From: Liolophura sinensis
Lineage: Eukaryota; Mollusca; Polyplacophora; Chitonida; Chitonidae
Assembly (NCBI RefSeq): GCF_032854445.1
Contig: NC_088302.1
Coordinates: 57,764,237 to 57,828,236 of the forward strand
Direction: 5' to 3'
DNA: 64,000 bases
Positions 1-11,830 of this stretch are shown piece by piece. A program made the position numbers and the translations under genes. How positions within the stretch are numbered: position 1 is the first letter of the stretch; each line of letters starts with the position of its first letter. The notes beneath the pieces are model-generated. The model searched no databases, had not been told where the DNA came from, and worked only from the letters and a program-made list of their open reading frames with translations.

Positions 1-320
1 AAATGTTCAGGTTATAGCCATAGATCAACCTCGTTAACAAACTTCGTAAACAACACTGATATTTATTTGTGATCTGTTCATTTGTTTAGCTTGAAGCTGA
101 AAATTTATTTAAGCCTATTTTTCTTACTGCTGTGATCAAACACAGAAGCACCCCATGGACCAGTCAGGTACCTGACAGGTAAGACAGGCGAGACAGGTGA
201 TACAGCTACAGGTACAGTTTATATAAAGCCTTCCTGCAATGTCACACTAAGACCCCACCGAACTAAACTAGATGAATATGGGTGCATGATTACAAGACTG
301 AGTATGTCAGCATTACTCAC
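1..320 (-). other. Intron sequence 3' of exon D (to window edge)
   Basis: In gene direction this stretch begins with the 5' splice site gtgagt (complement of 315-320) that ends exon D and runs off the window. The + strand holds a cluster of CAGGT words at about 165-215 (ACCTGACAGGTAAG, then two more acaggt). I see no coding exon here. Confidence 0.5.
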
Positions 321-1106
321 CTCTGTCCATCAACTTCTTCCCCCTCTCCTTGGGAATCTGCCCTATTGTCTGTGGCCTCCCTGTCCTCCATGATGAAGCT
401 CGGGGGTGGGGGCAGGTCTCCCTGGTCTCTCACCTCCTCCCCTGGAGTGGGGCGTGGTGGGGACGGAAGGGGTAGCTCCGGGCTGCTGTCTGGGGGAGTC
501 ACCGTGGTCAGAGAGTCACCTTCTTCCTCTATCCTCAGCTGGGTCAGGAATGAGGACGGACTCTCTCTTTTCTGTGAACGGTTGGTCTCGTACTGGGTAG
601 GTGGTTGTACCACTGGTTCCCCTGATGGTTGTACCACTGGTCCCGCAGGTGGCTTGGTCTCGGAGGTGGGCGTCATGGCAGTTCCGCTGTTTTCCTGACC
701 CTGTGGAATGGCTGTCGCTTCCTGAGGAACCATCGGCTGTGTGGCAACGGAATGGGAAATATAACTTGCAGGTTTGGAATTGATAAAGTTGATTCGTGCC
801 GGGTTTGGCATCACATGTTCAGAAAGTCTTCGCCTGGCCTCTTGACGCAACTGGGCCACATAGGTGTCCTCTTTAGGCGAGTCAAAGCGTCCGTTGCCAG
901 TGTCCCCATCCAACCTCCGCTGTGGGGTTTTGTCTAATCTGCCCTCTGTGCTGAACCGCCTCAGATTGTTCCCTGTATTCGCAGGAGGCTGCCCCTCATC
1001 AAACTTACGGTAGTTCCTGGGTGGAAGGGCAGGCGGGGCATCATCGTCCCCAGATTTAAAGGGTGCTGCAGGTACTGGGGGCTTGTAAGGCCTTGGAGCA
1101 AGGGCA
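321..1106 (-). CDS. Exon D of the large scaffold-like gene (internal, 261 full codons)
   Basis: This is a 786-nt internal exon read on the minus strand. The acceptor is tttcag|TGCCCTTG at 1107-1109 and the donor is GACAGAG|gtgagt at 315-320. Its first base completes the Gly codon left open by exon C, and it ends with two bases of an Arg or Ser codon, so at least one more exon lies beyond position 1. The peptide begins ALAPRPYKPPVPAAP, then has PPALPPRNYRKFDEG, a basic helix-prone stretch YVAQLRQEARRRLSEH, a Pro/Thr/Gln-rich segment with two near-identical VVQP.GEP-type motifs, and an acidic, proline-rich end (SSPELPLPSPPRPTPGEE). The PxxP motifs are plausible SH3-domain ligands. No enzyme domain is visible. 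The family is not recognised, but the exon call is firm because splice sites and phase agree with exon C. Confidence 0.88.
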
Positions 1107-1615
1107 CTGAAATCACACCAAAACACAGTTTGATTATCACAGCGCAGATTGAACACTAAGCGTCTGGCACAGCTGTGGAACTGGGCAGTATGGCTGCTTT
1201 TGTAAGGATGCTATAAAATTCCTCAAAATGTTTAGAGTCACGGTCAACACTGGCTCACAATGCAAGACAAACTGAAATATTTCTGTCAATGCAAAACGGT
1301 GTTGACATGACTGAAATACAGCCTAGATTTCCTCAATGTCCTAACTAATACCAGATGACATTTCTTAGCCAGCCACTGGCATCTGATTGGGTGACCAGCT
1401 GTATCAACCCTGTCTCCCCTCCCCCCCTCCCCCACCTTAACCCTCTCATCCCAGCATTGGGTACACCCTGAGGTACATCAACATGTGTGAGATGAAGGAT
1501 CCTAGTCAGTTATCTGTTCCACACTCCTTACAGCAAACAGATCAAAGATAAAACATGGCTGGCCACCTTAAATGTGTGGAATTTGTCATATCTGCTGTTA
1601 TGGTATGTTTTTCAA

Positions 1616-2572
1616 TAACCAGTTAATTGATGGGCATGAGAATATGTTGGGTTTACAACTAAATGGTCAATTGATGGGCATGAGAATATGTTGGGTTTAC
1701 AACTAAATGGTTAATTGATGGGCATGAGAATATATTGGGTTTACAATTAAATGGTTAATTGATAGGCATGAGAATATGCTGGGTTTACAACTAAATGGTT
1801 AATTGATGGGCATGAGAATATGTTGGGTTTACAACTAAATGGTTAATTGATGGGCATGAGAATATGTTGGGTTTACAATTAAATGGTTAATTCATGGGCA
1901 TGAGAATATGTTGGGTTTACAACTAAATGGTTAATTGATGGGCATGAGAATATATTGGGTTTACAACTAAATGGTTAATTGATGGGCATGAGAATATGTT
2001 GGGTTTACAATTAAATGGTTAATTCATGGGCATGAGAATATGTTGGGTTTACAATTAAATGGTTAATTCATGGGCATGAGAATATGTTGGGTTTACAATT
2101 AAATGGTTAATTCATGGGCATGAGAATATGTTGGGTGTACAACTAAATGGTTAATTGATGGGCATGAGAATATGCTGGGTTTACAACTAAATGGTTAATT
2201 CATGGGCATGAGAATATGTTGGGTTTACAACTAAATGGTTAATTGATGGGCATGAGAATATGTTGGGTTTACAATTAAATGGTTAATTCATGGGCATGAG
2301 AATATGTTGGGTTTACAACTAAATGGTTAATTGATGGGCATGAGAATATATTGGGTTTACAACTAAATGGTTAATTGATGGGCATGAGAATATGTTGGGT
2401 TTACAATTAAATGGTTAATTCATGGGCATGAGAATATGTTGGGTTTACAACTAAATGGTTAATTGATGGGCATGAGAATATATTGGGTTTACAACTAAAT
2501 GGTTAATTCATGGGCATGAGAATATGTTGGGTTTACATCTAAATGCTTAATTGATGGGCATGAGAATATGTA
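1616..2572. repeat. 44-bp minisatellite, about 21 copies
   Basis: The unit contains the core GGGCATGAGAATATGTTGGG followed by a TTACAACTAAATGGTTAATT segment. Copies differ by single substitutions (caact/caatt, ttgatg/ttcatg, gttggg/attggg/gctggg), and the combinations of variants recur in order, which points to duplication of blocks of several units. The array is AT-rich and intronic. Confidence 0.95.
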
Positions 2573-2894
2573 TTGATTTAATACACGTAATAAAAAGCCT
2601 TCAACAAACACAAAAAAGTCGGTCCCAAAACAGTTTTTTCCCCCCTGTTGTAAATACAGAGGTCTCTAACCTGTCCCACTACTCTCACATGTAGCCACTG
2701 GGTAAGTCCTACCTCATGCCTTATGGTTCACCTACTGGGTCAACTCTCTCTGAAGCTGACATAATACTGCATGGTGAGTCATCTATCCTCAATACAAACA
2801 CTCAGAGGGTGAACCCAATACCTTCATGCCACACCTACATCACCACCTAGCTTACAGCCATACAGGCTAAAATAAGTTTCCCAAAATGCTTATC

Positions 2895-2955
2895 ATATAA
2901 GTGAAAATATTCTTGAGTACAGAGTAAAACACCAATGAAATAAATAAATAAATGT
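2895..2955 (+). mobile_element. SINE tail fragment (5'-truncated copy)
   Basis: The stretch tataagtgaaaatattctt, then gagtacagagtaaaacacc, then aatgaaataaataaataaatg, matches the 3' end of the fuller SINE copies at 7384-7634 and 50871-51144 (reverse strand). Only the tail and the (AAAT)n end are present. It lies just upstream of the 3.0-3.5 kb minisatellite. Confidence 0.75.
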
Positions 2956-2984
2956 CTGTACAATACACAATATATGCGTGAAAG

Positions 2985-3490
2985 GTTGTTTTTTTCATCC
3001 TTAGACAATATGCAAGTTAAAACTTGTTTTTTTTTATCCAGACAAACCTCATTAGACAATATAACTGACACCTTTTTTATCATTACACAACACAGCTTTC
3101 ATCTTTTATCATTAGACAATATAACTGAGACCTTTTTTATTGTTAGACAATATATCTGACACCCTTTTTATCGTTAAACAAAATAACTGACACTTTTTAT
3201 TGTTAGACAATATAACTGACACCCTTTTTTATCATTAGACAATATAATTGACATCTTTTTTTATCGTTAGACCATATAACTGACACCCCTTTTATTGTTA
3301 AACAAAATAACTGACACTTTTTATTGTTAGACAATATAACTGACACCCTTTTTTATCATTAGACAATATAATTGACACCTTTTTTATCGTTAGACAATAT
3401 AACTGACACCTTTTTTCATTGTCAGACAATATAACTGACACCCTTTTTATAGTTAGACATTATTAATAACACCTTTTTCTTTATCCTTAC
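2985..3490. repeat. About 33-bp T-rich minisatellite, about 14 copies
   Basis: The core is TTAGACAATATAACTGACAC followed by a run of 4-8 T. Unit length varies because the T-run varies. Degenerate copies extend to about 3540 (ttagacaacaacaac). Substitutions tat/ttg and att/cgt recur in a two-unit order at 3170-3230 and 3290-3350. Confidence 0.9.
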
Positions 3491-4047
3491 ACAATATACC
3501 TGTGACTCCTTGTTTGTTCTAATTTTTAGACAACAACAACATGCCTCAGACACCTTGTTGGGCAATATGCATGTTTTGATGTCTACACGTATATATAGGT
3601 TCTTTTGAACTTATATCCACTGGTGAGAACCACTGTCACATAGACAACTCTTTCCGGTTAACAGCCCATTAATAGATTGTACAGCTTCGGCATAATCTAA
3701 ACAGGAAGGTAATGATGGACAAAGGCATTTCCTATCAGTTAAAAATAAATGGGCCCCACATATGCGAGAGTCACAGAGTAAACGTTGTATATTTTTCCCC
3801 AACACTGCCTATAAACATTCTTTTTTCTTTGTTATCCAATTTTTTCCTCTTTTCACTCAATCCTGATTTTATGCAGTTGATTATGAATGAAATGTTCTGT
3901 CTGCAAACCAAAAGGCTGTCCAAATGTTCTTGATATATTCAGTCTGCACTTAAAATGCTGTCAACTGTTAATGAAATATTCCGTCTGATCTATACAAGCA
4001 GTTTTACACTCGCCCACCCCCCATCCTCCAAAACAGAACTAACCAAG
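3491..4047. other. Unique intronic sequence
   Basis: The stretch is AT-rich with no recognisable exon. Short open frames on both strands have no domain and no flanking splice pattern. Confidence 0.5.
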
Positions 4048-5230
4048 TATAACCTGGCTACATGCCATGGTTAGATTTGTCACAGCTGTTATCTTCTCCC
4101 TGATGCTGACAGAATGGGACTGAAAACTCTCCTTTATGTATAACCTGGCTACATGCCATGGTTAGATTTGTCACAGCTTTTATCTTCTCCCTGATGCTGA
4201 CAGAATGGGACTGAAAACTCCCCTTTATGTATAACCTGGCTACATGCCATGGTTAGATTTGTCACAGCTTTTATCTTCTCCCTGATGCTGACAGAATGGG
4301 ACTGAAAACTCCCCTTTATGTATAACCTGGCTACATGCCATGGTTAGATTTGTCACAGCTTTTATCTTCTCCCTGATGCTGACAGAATGGGACTGAAAAC
4401 TCTCCTTTATGTATAACCTGGCTACATGCCATGATTAGATTTGTCACAGCTTTTATCTTCTCCCTGATGCTGACAGAATGGGACTGAAAACTCCCCTTTA
4501 TGTATAACCTGGCTACATGCCATGGTTAGATTTGTCACAGCTTTTATCTTCTCCCTGATGCTGACAGAATGGGACTGAAAACTCCCCTTTATGTATAACC
4601 TGGCTACATGCCATGGTTAGATTTGTCACAGCTTTTATCTTCTCCCTGATGCTGACAGAATGGGACTGAAAACTCTCCTTTATGTATAACCTGGCTACAT
4701 GCCATGATTAGATTTGTCACAGCTTTTATCTTCTCCCTGATGCTGACAGAATGGGACTGAAAACTCCCCTTTATGTATAACCTGGCTACATGCCATAGTT
4801 AGATTTGTCACAGCTTTTATCTTCTCCCTGATGCTGACAGAACGGGACTGAAAACTCCCCTTTATGTATAACCTGGCTACATGCCATGGTTAGATTTGTC
4901 ACAGCTTTTATCTTCTCCCTGATGCTGACAGAACGGGACTGAAAACTCCCCTTTATGTATAACCTGGCTACATGCCATGGTTAGATTTGTCACAGCTTTT
5001 ATCTTCTCCCTGATGCTGACAGAATGGGACTGAAAAATCCCCTTTATGTATAACCTGGCTACATGCCATGGTTAGATTTGTTACAGCTATTATCTTCTCC
5101 CTGATGCTGACAGAACGGGACTGAAAACTCCCCTTTATGTATAACCTGGCTACATGCCATGGTTAGATTTGTCACAGCTGTTATCTCCTCCCTGATGCTG
5201 ACAGAACGGGATTGAAAACTCCCCCTTATG
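4048..5230. repeat. 91-bp minisatellite, 13 copies, very homogeneous
   Basis: Units start TATAACCTGGCTACATGCCA at 4048, 4139 and 4230 (exactly 91 bp apart) and continue with a TCTTCTCCCTGATGCTGACA segment. Most copies differ by only one or two bases (tttt/tgtt, aatggg/aacggg, ccat/cat variants), so the array is young or has been homogenised. The last copy degenerates at about 5215-5230. Confidence 0.96.
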
Positions 5231-5444
5231 TGACTATACATATTACTGGATTCCTAAGTCATAAAGCACTTTAATAAAATTAAATTAAACAGAGAGACAT
5301 TCCTGACAGGTTTGATGGTAGGCCTTCTTTACATATTGTGTCAGTGTTTATGGGGGGAGAGGTGACTACTGCTCCACCGCTGGGGGGAATCAGTATTACA
5401 TCATTATCTGGAATGTCTCAATCACAACATAATAACTCTATGTC

Positions 5445-6760
5445 TTCTAACACATGTCTATATGTATGCTGTTACATGTTCTAACATGTCTATATGTATG
5501 CTGTTACACATTCTAACACGTCTATATGTATGCTGTTACATGTTCTAACACATGTCTATATGTATGCTGTTACATGTTCTAACACATGTCTATATGTATG
5601 CTGTTACACGTTATAACACATGTCTATATGTATGCTGTTACACGTTCTAACATGTCTATATGTATGCTGTTACACGTTCTAACACATGTCTATATGTATG
5701 CTGTTACGTGTTCTAACACATGTCTATACGTATGCTGTTACATGTTCTAATATGTCTATACGTATGCTGTTACATGTTCTAACACCTGTCTACATGTATG
5801 GTGTTACGTGTTCTAACACATGTCTATATGTATGCTGTTACGTGTTCTAACACGTGTCTATATGTATGCTGTTACATCTTCAAACACATGTCTATATGTA
5901 TGCTGTTACACATTCTAACAAGTGTCTATATGCTGTTACATGTTCTAACACCTGTCTATTCTCATATGAGTTTACCATAACAACTTATATGACCATTTCT
6001 GATGTGATACTTTTGTATTGCAACTAATCTGACATGTTTACTGATCTAATTTGATCTAACTGATCTAACTGATCAAACACAAACACATGTCTATATGTAT
6101 GCTGTTACATGTTCTAACACCTGTCTATTCTCATATGAGTTTACCATAACAACTTATATGACCATTTCTGATGTGATACTTTTGTATTGCAACTAATCTG
6201 ACATGTTTACTGATCTAATTTGATCTAACTGATCTAACACATGTCTATATGTATGCTGTTACACATTCTAACAAGTGTCTATATGTATGTTGTTACATCT
6301 TCAAACACATGTCTATATGTATGCTGTTACACATTCTAACATGTCTATATGTATTCTGTTATGTGTTCTAACACGTGTCTATATGTATGCTGTTACACGT
6401 TCTAACACATGTCTATATGTATGCTGTTACATGTTCTAACACATGTCTATATGTATGCTGTTACGTGTTCTAACATGTCTATATGTATGCTGTTACATCT
6501 TCAAACACATGTCTATATGTATGCTGTTACACGTTCTAACACGTGTCTATATGTATGCTGTTACATCTTCAAACACATGTCTATATGTATGCTGTTACGT
6601 GTTCTAACACGTGTCTATATGTATGCTGTTACATCTTCAAACACATGCCTATATGTATGCCGTTACACGTTCTAACACATGTCTATATGTATGCTGTTAC
6701 GTGTTCTAACACATGTCTATATGTATGCTGTTACATGTTCTAACACCTGTCTATTCTCAT
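5445..6760. repeat. 31-34-bp minisatellite in two blocks with a repeated spacer
   Basis: The unit core is GTCTATATGTATGCTGTTAC, alternating with tgttctaacac, cgttctaacac or cttcaaacac. The first block is 5445-5960 and the second about 6080-6760. A non-repetitive spacer of roughly 120 bp (containing CTCATATGAGTTTACCATAA) follows the array at about 5950, 6125 and 6753, so the array plus spacer has itself been duplicated. Confidence 0.94.
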
Positions 6761-6850
6761 ATGAGTTTACCATAACAACTTATATGACCATTTCTGATGT
6801 GATACTTTTGTATTGCAACTAATCTGACATGTTTACTGATCTAATTTTTC
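5948..6850. repeat. Spacer of about 120 bp present three times
   Basis: Nearly identical copies start with cctgtctattctcatatgag at about 5951-6060, 6120-6230 and 6747-6847, each directly after a 34-bp array unit. The first copy also carries a short gatctaactgatctaactga duplication. This is a segmental repeat, not an independent element that I can recognise. Confidence 0.88.
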
Positions 6851-7383
6851 ATCATGGCTGTATTTTTCCTCTCTAATAAATATATGAAACTTCTGATATT
6901 TGACATCCACATATTCATGGTCTTCAATGAGAATCATAAAGTGGATGACATGGAATTTTATAAAATCTTAATTAAACTGCCGAGAAATTTCCAAAAGAAA
7001 CAAGAACAACAGAAGTATGGACGACCTACACGTGTAAAATGTGTCTTTCATGTTTCTATGAAGTATGTAATAAAGCTCTGTGAAATTATCGAGTCAGGTT
7101 GTGGGCGTGAGGATGAAGATGATCTACTGTGGTTGCTGTGGTTGAGTATGGAGTTCATTTGAGTGAGTGAGTGATTGGGGTGGAACGTCGTACTTGACAA
7201 TTTTTCAGTGATATGACGACGAGAGTACATTTGAAGGGGTGGTATAATTATCGCGTCAGCCACTGTACAGGTCGTTAGAAGGGAATTACTGATCATGTGC
7301 CATTCAAACACCTCTACACTTATGTGGGGGTTCAGAGTATTAACAGAAAATTTTCCATCTTTGCAACACTTTTTCACCATTTA

Positions 7384-7634
7384 TTTATTTATTTGATTGG
7401 TGTTTTATACTGTACTCAAGAATATTTCACTTATACGGCGGCGGCCAGTATTATGGTGGGAGGAAACCGGGCAGAGCCTGGGGGAAACCCATGACCATCT
7501 GCAGGTTGCTGACAGACTTTCCCACTTTAGCTGGAGAGTAAGCCAGCATGAGCTGGACTTGACTTGATGAGAGACACCTGGGTCATTACGCTGCGCTAGC
7601 GCACTAACCAACTGAGCCACAGAGGTCCCTATAT
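7384..7634 (-). mobile_element. tRNA-derived SINE, near full length
   Basis: Read on the minus strand, the head is GTGGCTCAGTTGGTTAGTGC, which fits a tRNA A-box (pol III promoter). It is followed by a body (gctcatgctggctt, caacctgcagatgg, ggtttcccccaggctctg) and a tail (tataagtgaaatattcttg, aaaacaccaatcaaataaat). A possible 8-bp target duplication ACCATTTA flanks it at 7376-7383 and 7635-7642. It is diverged from the copy at 50.9 kb and is probably an older insertion. I cannot assign the family name from memory. Confidence 0.85.
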
Positions 7635-7779
7635 ACCATTTACACAATTCAACAAAGTGGAGAAGTTAGCGTTTCAAAATTATGCTGCATGATGAAACAG
7701 AAATTAAATATTTGATCAAGAGTTTTCCGTGAAAGCACAAACCACTTACTGGTCTTAAGGTTACTGAGGGGTGTCCTAG

Positions 7780-8945
7780 CAGAGAGTTTAGTGTGTGATA
7801 AAGTGTATAATATAGTATGTGTATGATACAGTGTGTGTGTGGTACTTAGGTAACAGGTGTCCTAGCGGAGAGCTCAGTGTGTGATACAGTGTATGATATA
7901 GTGGTGTGTATGACACATAGTGTGATAGTGTGAGATACAGTGTGAGATAATGTGTGATACATAGTGTATGATACTATGTGTGATATAGTGTGTGATACAG
8001 TGCATGATATAGTGTGCGTTATATAGCGTGTAATAGTGTTTGATATAATGTGTGACACAGCATGTGACACAGGGTGTGATACTGTGTGATAAAGTTTGTG
8101 ACAATGTGTAATACTGTGTGATATAGTACGTGATACTGTGTGTGATATTGTGCGTGATACAGGGTGTGGTACTGTGTGTTATGGTGTGTGATACTGTTTG
8201 TGAAATAGGGTGTGGTACTGTGTGTGACATAGGGTGTGGTACTGTGTGTGATATTGTGATATAGGGTATTATGTGTGATACTGCATGTGATATAGTGTAT
8301 GACTGTGTGATATAGTGTGATACTGCATGTGATATAGTGCATGACAGTGTGTGATATGTGATACTGTGTGACAGTGTGATACTGTGTGTGATATAGTGTG
8401 ATACTGCATGTGATATAGTGTCATACTGCATGTGATACAGTATGGTACTGTGTGTGATATAGGTATGGTAGTGTGTGTGTGATATAGGATGTGGTGTGTG
8501 TGTGATATTGTGATATAGTGTTTGATATAGTGTGATACTGCATGTGATAAAGTGCATGACATAGTGTGATACTGTGTGTAATATATTGTATGGTACTGTG
8601 TGATATTATGTGACACTGTGATATAGTGTGATACTGCATGTGATATAGTGTCATACTGCATGTGATACAGTATGGTACTGTGTGTGATATAGCGTGTGGT
8701 ACTGTGCGTGACATAGGTATGGTAGTGTGTGTGTGTTATAGTGTGTTACTGTGTGATATTGTGAGTGATATAGTGGGTGATACTGTGTGTGATAAAGGGT
8801 GTGGTACTGTGTGTAATATAGTGTGATACTGTGTGTGATATATGGTGTGGTACTGTGTGTGATATAGGGTGTGGTACTGTGTGTGACATACGGTGTGATA
8901 CTGTGTGTGATATTGTAATATAGTGTGTGATACTGTGTATAATAA
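7780..8945. repeat. GT-rich degenerate array (unit about 24 bp)
   Basis: The core words are TGTGATACTGTGTGTGATAT and gggtgtggtac. The + strand is almost devoid of C; the - strand is CA-rich and gives several overlapping open frames of His/Thr/Ser/Ile/Tyr that are artefacts. Alternating purine-pyrimidine stretches could form Z-DNA. A short copied block (actgcatgtgatatagtgt) recurs at about 8280, 8325, 8405 and 8633. Confidence 0.9.
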
Positions 8946-10390
8946 TCTGCAGAGCATGTGAGTGTCAGCAGTAATGGAGACCTTAGCTTCCATAATTCTT
9001 CAACCTTGTCTCATATCAAAGAGCAACTTTCAGTGCAATTTATGCATAGTACTAATCAGATTTTGTGGAGAAAACTACATTGGTTGGACTGGCCAGATTG
9101 AGACAAAAAATATCATTTTATCACACAGCACAGAATAATATCTTCTGTATTTGCTTGAATAAATCCTTGCAAACATGCGAAAAGTTTGAAAAATTACAGT
9201 TTGTGAGAAATTTATTTGTATACCACCCCTTTCTGTATTGAACTTTCAAAAATAATGATTTATCAAAGGAAGGTACCTGGAAATTTTGACAGACAGTATT
9301 GTCTCCTTATACAAAGATTTGTAATCAGAGTCTAACAAAGGCCATTTTGCTCTCAGACTCAATATCTGATTCTGTCCAGGTGATATCCCTGAGTCACATC
9401 AGGTGAATGTATATCAGATATCCAGGAAAACGGCTCAAGGTACATTGCAAAATGACCATGAGGCTGATGAAGAAAATTGTCCATCTTTCTTCACCAATAA
9501 AAGGCAACTTCTTGCCTCAGACAGCCAAGATACTTTGGGGGTAATGACAACAATGAAAATTCATCTGTTCTGATCACAAACAATAATTCTACCATGACAA
9601 TACAATGCAAGTTTCCAGCTTATTGAACTGAAGTCACCTCAGTGGTCAGAGAGCAGCGGTCTGTGAGGACGCGCAGCGTTTACACTCAGGCCACAAAATC
9701 AACAGGACAGTGGGTTTCTTAAACACCGCGAGATGGCAGCGGCCGTCCTCAGTGTGGAATGACCACACAACTATGACAACACGGGACCTTACCTTTGCCA
9801 GGTCCACAAACACACACTTCTCCCGGGTGATGGGAGGCCATCCTCACACAGGGGCTCAACATGTCTGAACTGCATCACTACCAAACTCCCTGATAACTCA
9901 TACTAATACATACTAGGCTCTCCCTAAATAGTCCGTTTAAGTGAGTTTTGGAGTATACCTCCAGTAATTACTGCGTTAATTGTTCTAATTCTGACTGAGA
10001 ACTTTCTGTCACTCTATGAGGTCACAAACTTCAGCTCATGAAGGATATCTCCACAACTACTGGGGTCACATCAGAGTGTCAGGATATAACAACCTTCCTG
10101 TTAGGCTCTCCTTACCTATCTCCCCTTCTTCCCTCATAATAGACCAGCCTGAGTCACAGCGAACCAATCATAGCCCAACAACACCCACGATACCAGATGA
10201 TTCATTTAGAGTTTGGGACAAAAGGTAGGGGAAATACATGTAGGTGGTGAGCAGATGTTCTATGTATATCTGACTGTTTGTAGACTGTCTGCAGGTCACA
10301 CCAGCCACTTCACATAGTACCAAAGTACCAATCAGTGGATATACATGATGATGATCTAATATTAACTGTAAAGTGTACTAGCTAACTAAC
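8946..10390. other. Unique intronic stretch with a CpG-bearing segment
   Basis: No array lies here. The part at about 9650-9850 is richer in CpG than its surroundings (gaggacgcgcagcg, accgcgagatggcagcggcc) and holds the candidate exon described separately. The rest shows no coding signal. Confidence 0.5.
9793..9842 (-). other. Weak candidate alternative exon or start exon
   Basis: On the minus strand the sequence ends CCTGGCAAAG|gtaagg, a good 5' splice site (complement of 9787-9792). Upstream lies GATGGCCTCCCATCACC, giving a short open frame starting MASHHPGEVC; another frame reads ITREKCVFVDLAK. The 3' splice candidates upstream (gtgtgag or gatgcag) have weak pyrimidine tracts. None of the simple exon lengths preserves the phase between exons C and D, so a cassette exon is unlikely. 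An alternative first exon is possible but unproven. Confidence 0.2.
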
Positions 10391-10394
10391 ATAC

Positions 10395-11612
10395 AATCAA
10401 CTGTCAAGGTGTAGGACAATGTATATGGGTTGTCAAGGATAAACTGTCAAGGTGTAGGAGAATCTATTTGGGTAATCATTGATAAACTGTCAAGGTGCAG
10501 GAGAATCTATTTGGGTAGTCATGGATAAACTGTCAAAGTGCAGGAGAAAACATTTGGATAATCATGGATAATCTGTCAAAGTGCAGGAGAATCTATTTGG
10601 GTAACCATGGATAAAATGTCAAGGTACAGGAGAATCTATTTGGGTAGTCATGGATAAACTGTCAAAGTGCAGGAGAATCTATTTGGGTAATCATGGACAA
10701 AATGTCAAGGTACAAGAGAATCTATTTTGGTAATCATGGATAAAATGTCAAGGTACAGGAGAATCTATTTGGGTAATCAAGGATAAACTGTCATAGTGCA
10801 GAAGGATCTATCTGGGTAATCATGGATAAAATGTCAAGGTACAGGAGAATCTATTTGGGTAATCATGGATAATCTGTCAAAGTACAGGAGAATCTATTTG
10901 GGTAATCACAGATAAAATGTCAAGGTACAGGAGAATCTATTTGGGTAATCAAGGATAAACTGTCATAGTGCAGAAGGATCTATTTGGGTAATCATGGATA
11001 AACTGTCAAAGTGCAGGAGAATCTATTTGGTTAATCATGGATAAAATGTCAAGGTACAGGGGAATCTATTTTGGTAACCATGGATAATGTGTCAAAGTGC
11101 AGGAGAATCTATCTGGGTAATCATCGATAAACTGTCAAGGTACAGGAGAATCTATTTGGGTAATCAAGGATAAACTGTCATAGTGCAGAAGGATCTATTT
11201 GGGTAATCATGGATAAACTGTCAAAGTGCAGGAGAATCTATTTGGTTAATCATGGATAAAATGTCAAGGTACAGGAGAATCTATTTTGGTAATCATGGAT
11301 AATGTGTCAAAGTGCAGGAGAATCTATTTGGGTAATCATGGATAAAATGTCAAGGTACAGGAGAATCTATTTGGGTAATCATGGATAAAATGTCAAGGTA
11401 CAGGAGAATCTATTTGGGTAATCACAGATAAACTGTCAAGGTACAGGAGAATCTATTTGGGTAATCATGGATAAACTGTCAAGGCACAGGAGAATCTATT
11501 TGGGTAATCAAGGATAAACTGTCATAGTGCAAAAGGATCTATTTGGGTAATCACGGATAAACTGTCACAGTGCAGAAGAATCTATTTGGGTAATTATGGA
11601 TAAAACTGCCTG
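10395..11612. repeat. 43-bp minisatellite, about 28 copies
   Basis: The unit combines GAGAATCTATTTGGGTAATC with atggataaaatgtcaaggtac. Two main unit types (aactgtcaaagtgc and aatgtcaaggtac) alternate, and a third (aaggataaactgtcatagtgc) recurs at about 10781, 10947, 11165 and 11510, so blocks of several units have been copied. It lies just 3' of exon C in gene direction. Confidence 0.95.
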
Positions 11613-11744
11613 ATGAGAATACCTATTATACAGACATACCCTCTGTAATCATGTGGTTTTGTTCACAACGTTTCACCACAGTCTCATGCCCCCAAAATGC
11701 CCCCAAAATGCCCCAAAATGCCACATTACTAAACTCTGACTTAC

Positions 11745-11830
11745 CCAGCACTGGGCTCAAGCCGCAAAGCCTTGGTGACACGCTCCTCCTGGGCATACAC
11801 TGGGGCAGGCAGGGCGCTAGACCTGACCTC
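11745..11830 (-). CDS. Exon C of the large scaffold-like gene (28 full codons)
   Basis: This is an 86-nt internal exon. The acceptor is ggttacag|GAGGTCAGG (complement of 11831-11833) and the donor is GTGCTGG|gtaagt (complement of 11739-11744). It starts on a codon boundary, matching the phase-0 end of exon B, and leaves two bases (GG) that pair with the first base of exon D to make Gly. The peptide is EVRSSALPAPVYAQEE followed by RVTKALRLEPSAG. It is short, mildly basic and without a recognised motif. The matching phase on both sides is the main support. Confidence 0.87.

Larger units (their letters stand above)
1107..11744 (-). other. Intron C-D, 10.6 kb, repeat-rich
   Basis: The intron runs from the gtaagt donor after exon C (complement of 11739-11744) to the acceptor of exon D (1107-1109). 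About 6 kb of it is tandem arrays, listed separately, and it also carries SINE copies at 2.9 kb and 7.4-7.6 kb. Unique stretches at 1110-1615, 2576-2890, 3480-4047, 6850-7375 and 8945-10390 show no clear coding exon, apart from the weak candidate near 9.8 kb. A 102-codon open frame at 6854-7162 (+) has no recognisable domain or splice context and is not called as a gene. Confidence 0.75.

Noticed and set aside
282-937. Plus-strand frames opposite exon D
   Set aside because: They are shadows of the minus-strand exon, whose splice sites and phases match exon C.
6854-7162. 102-codon + frame as a small gene
   Set aside because: No recognisable domain, its start lies against the repeated spacer, and it sits in an intron with no splice evidence.
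7846-8714. Minus-strand frames rich in His, Thr and Ile
   Set aside because: Low-complexity CA-rich complement of the GT array.
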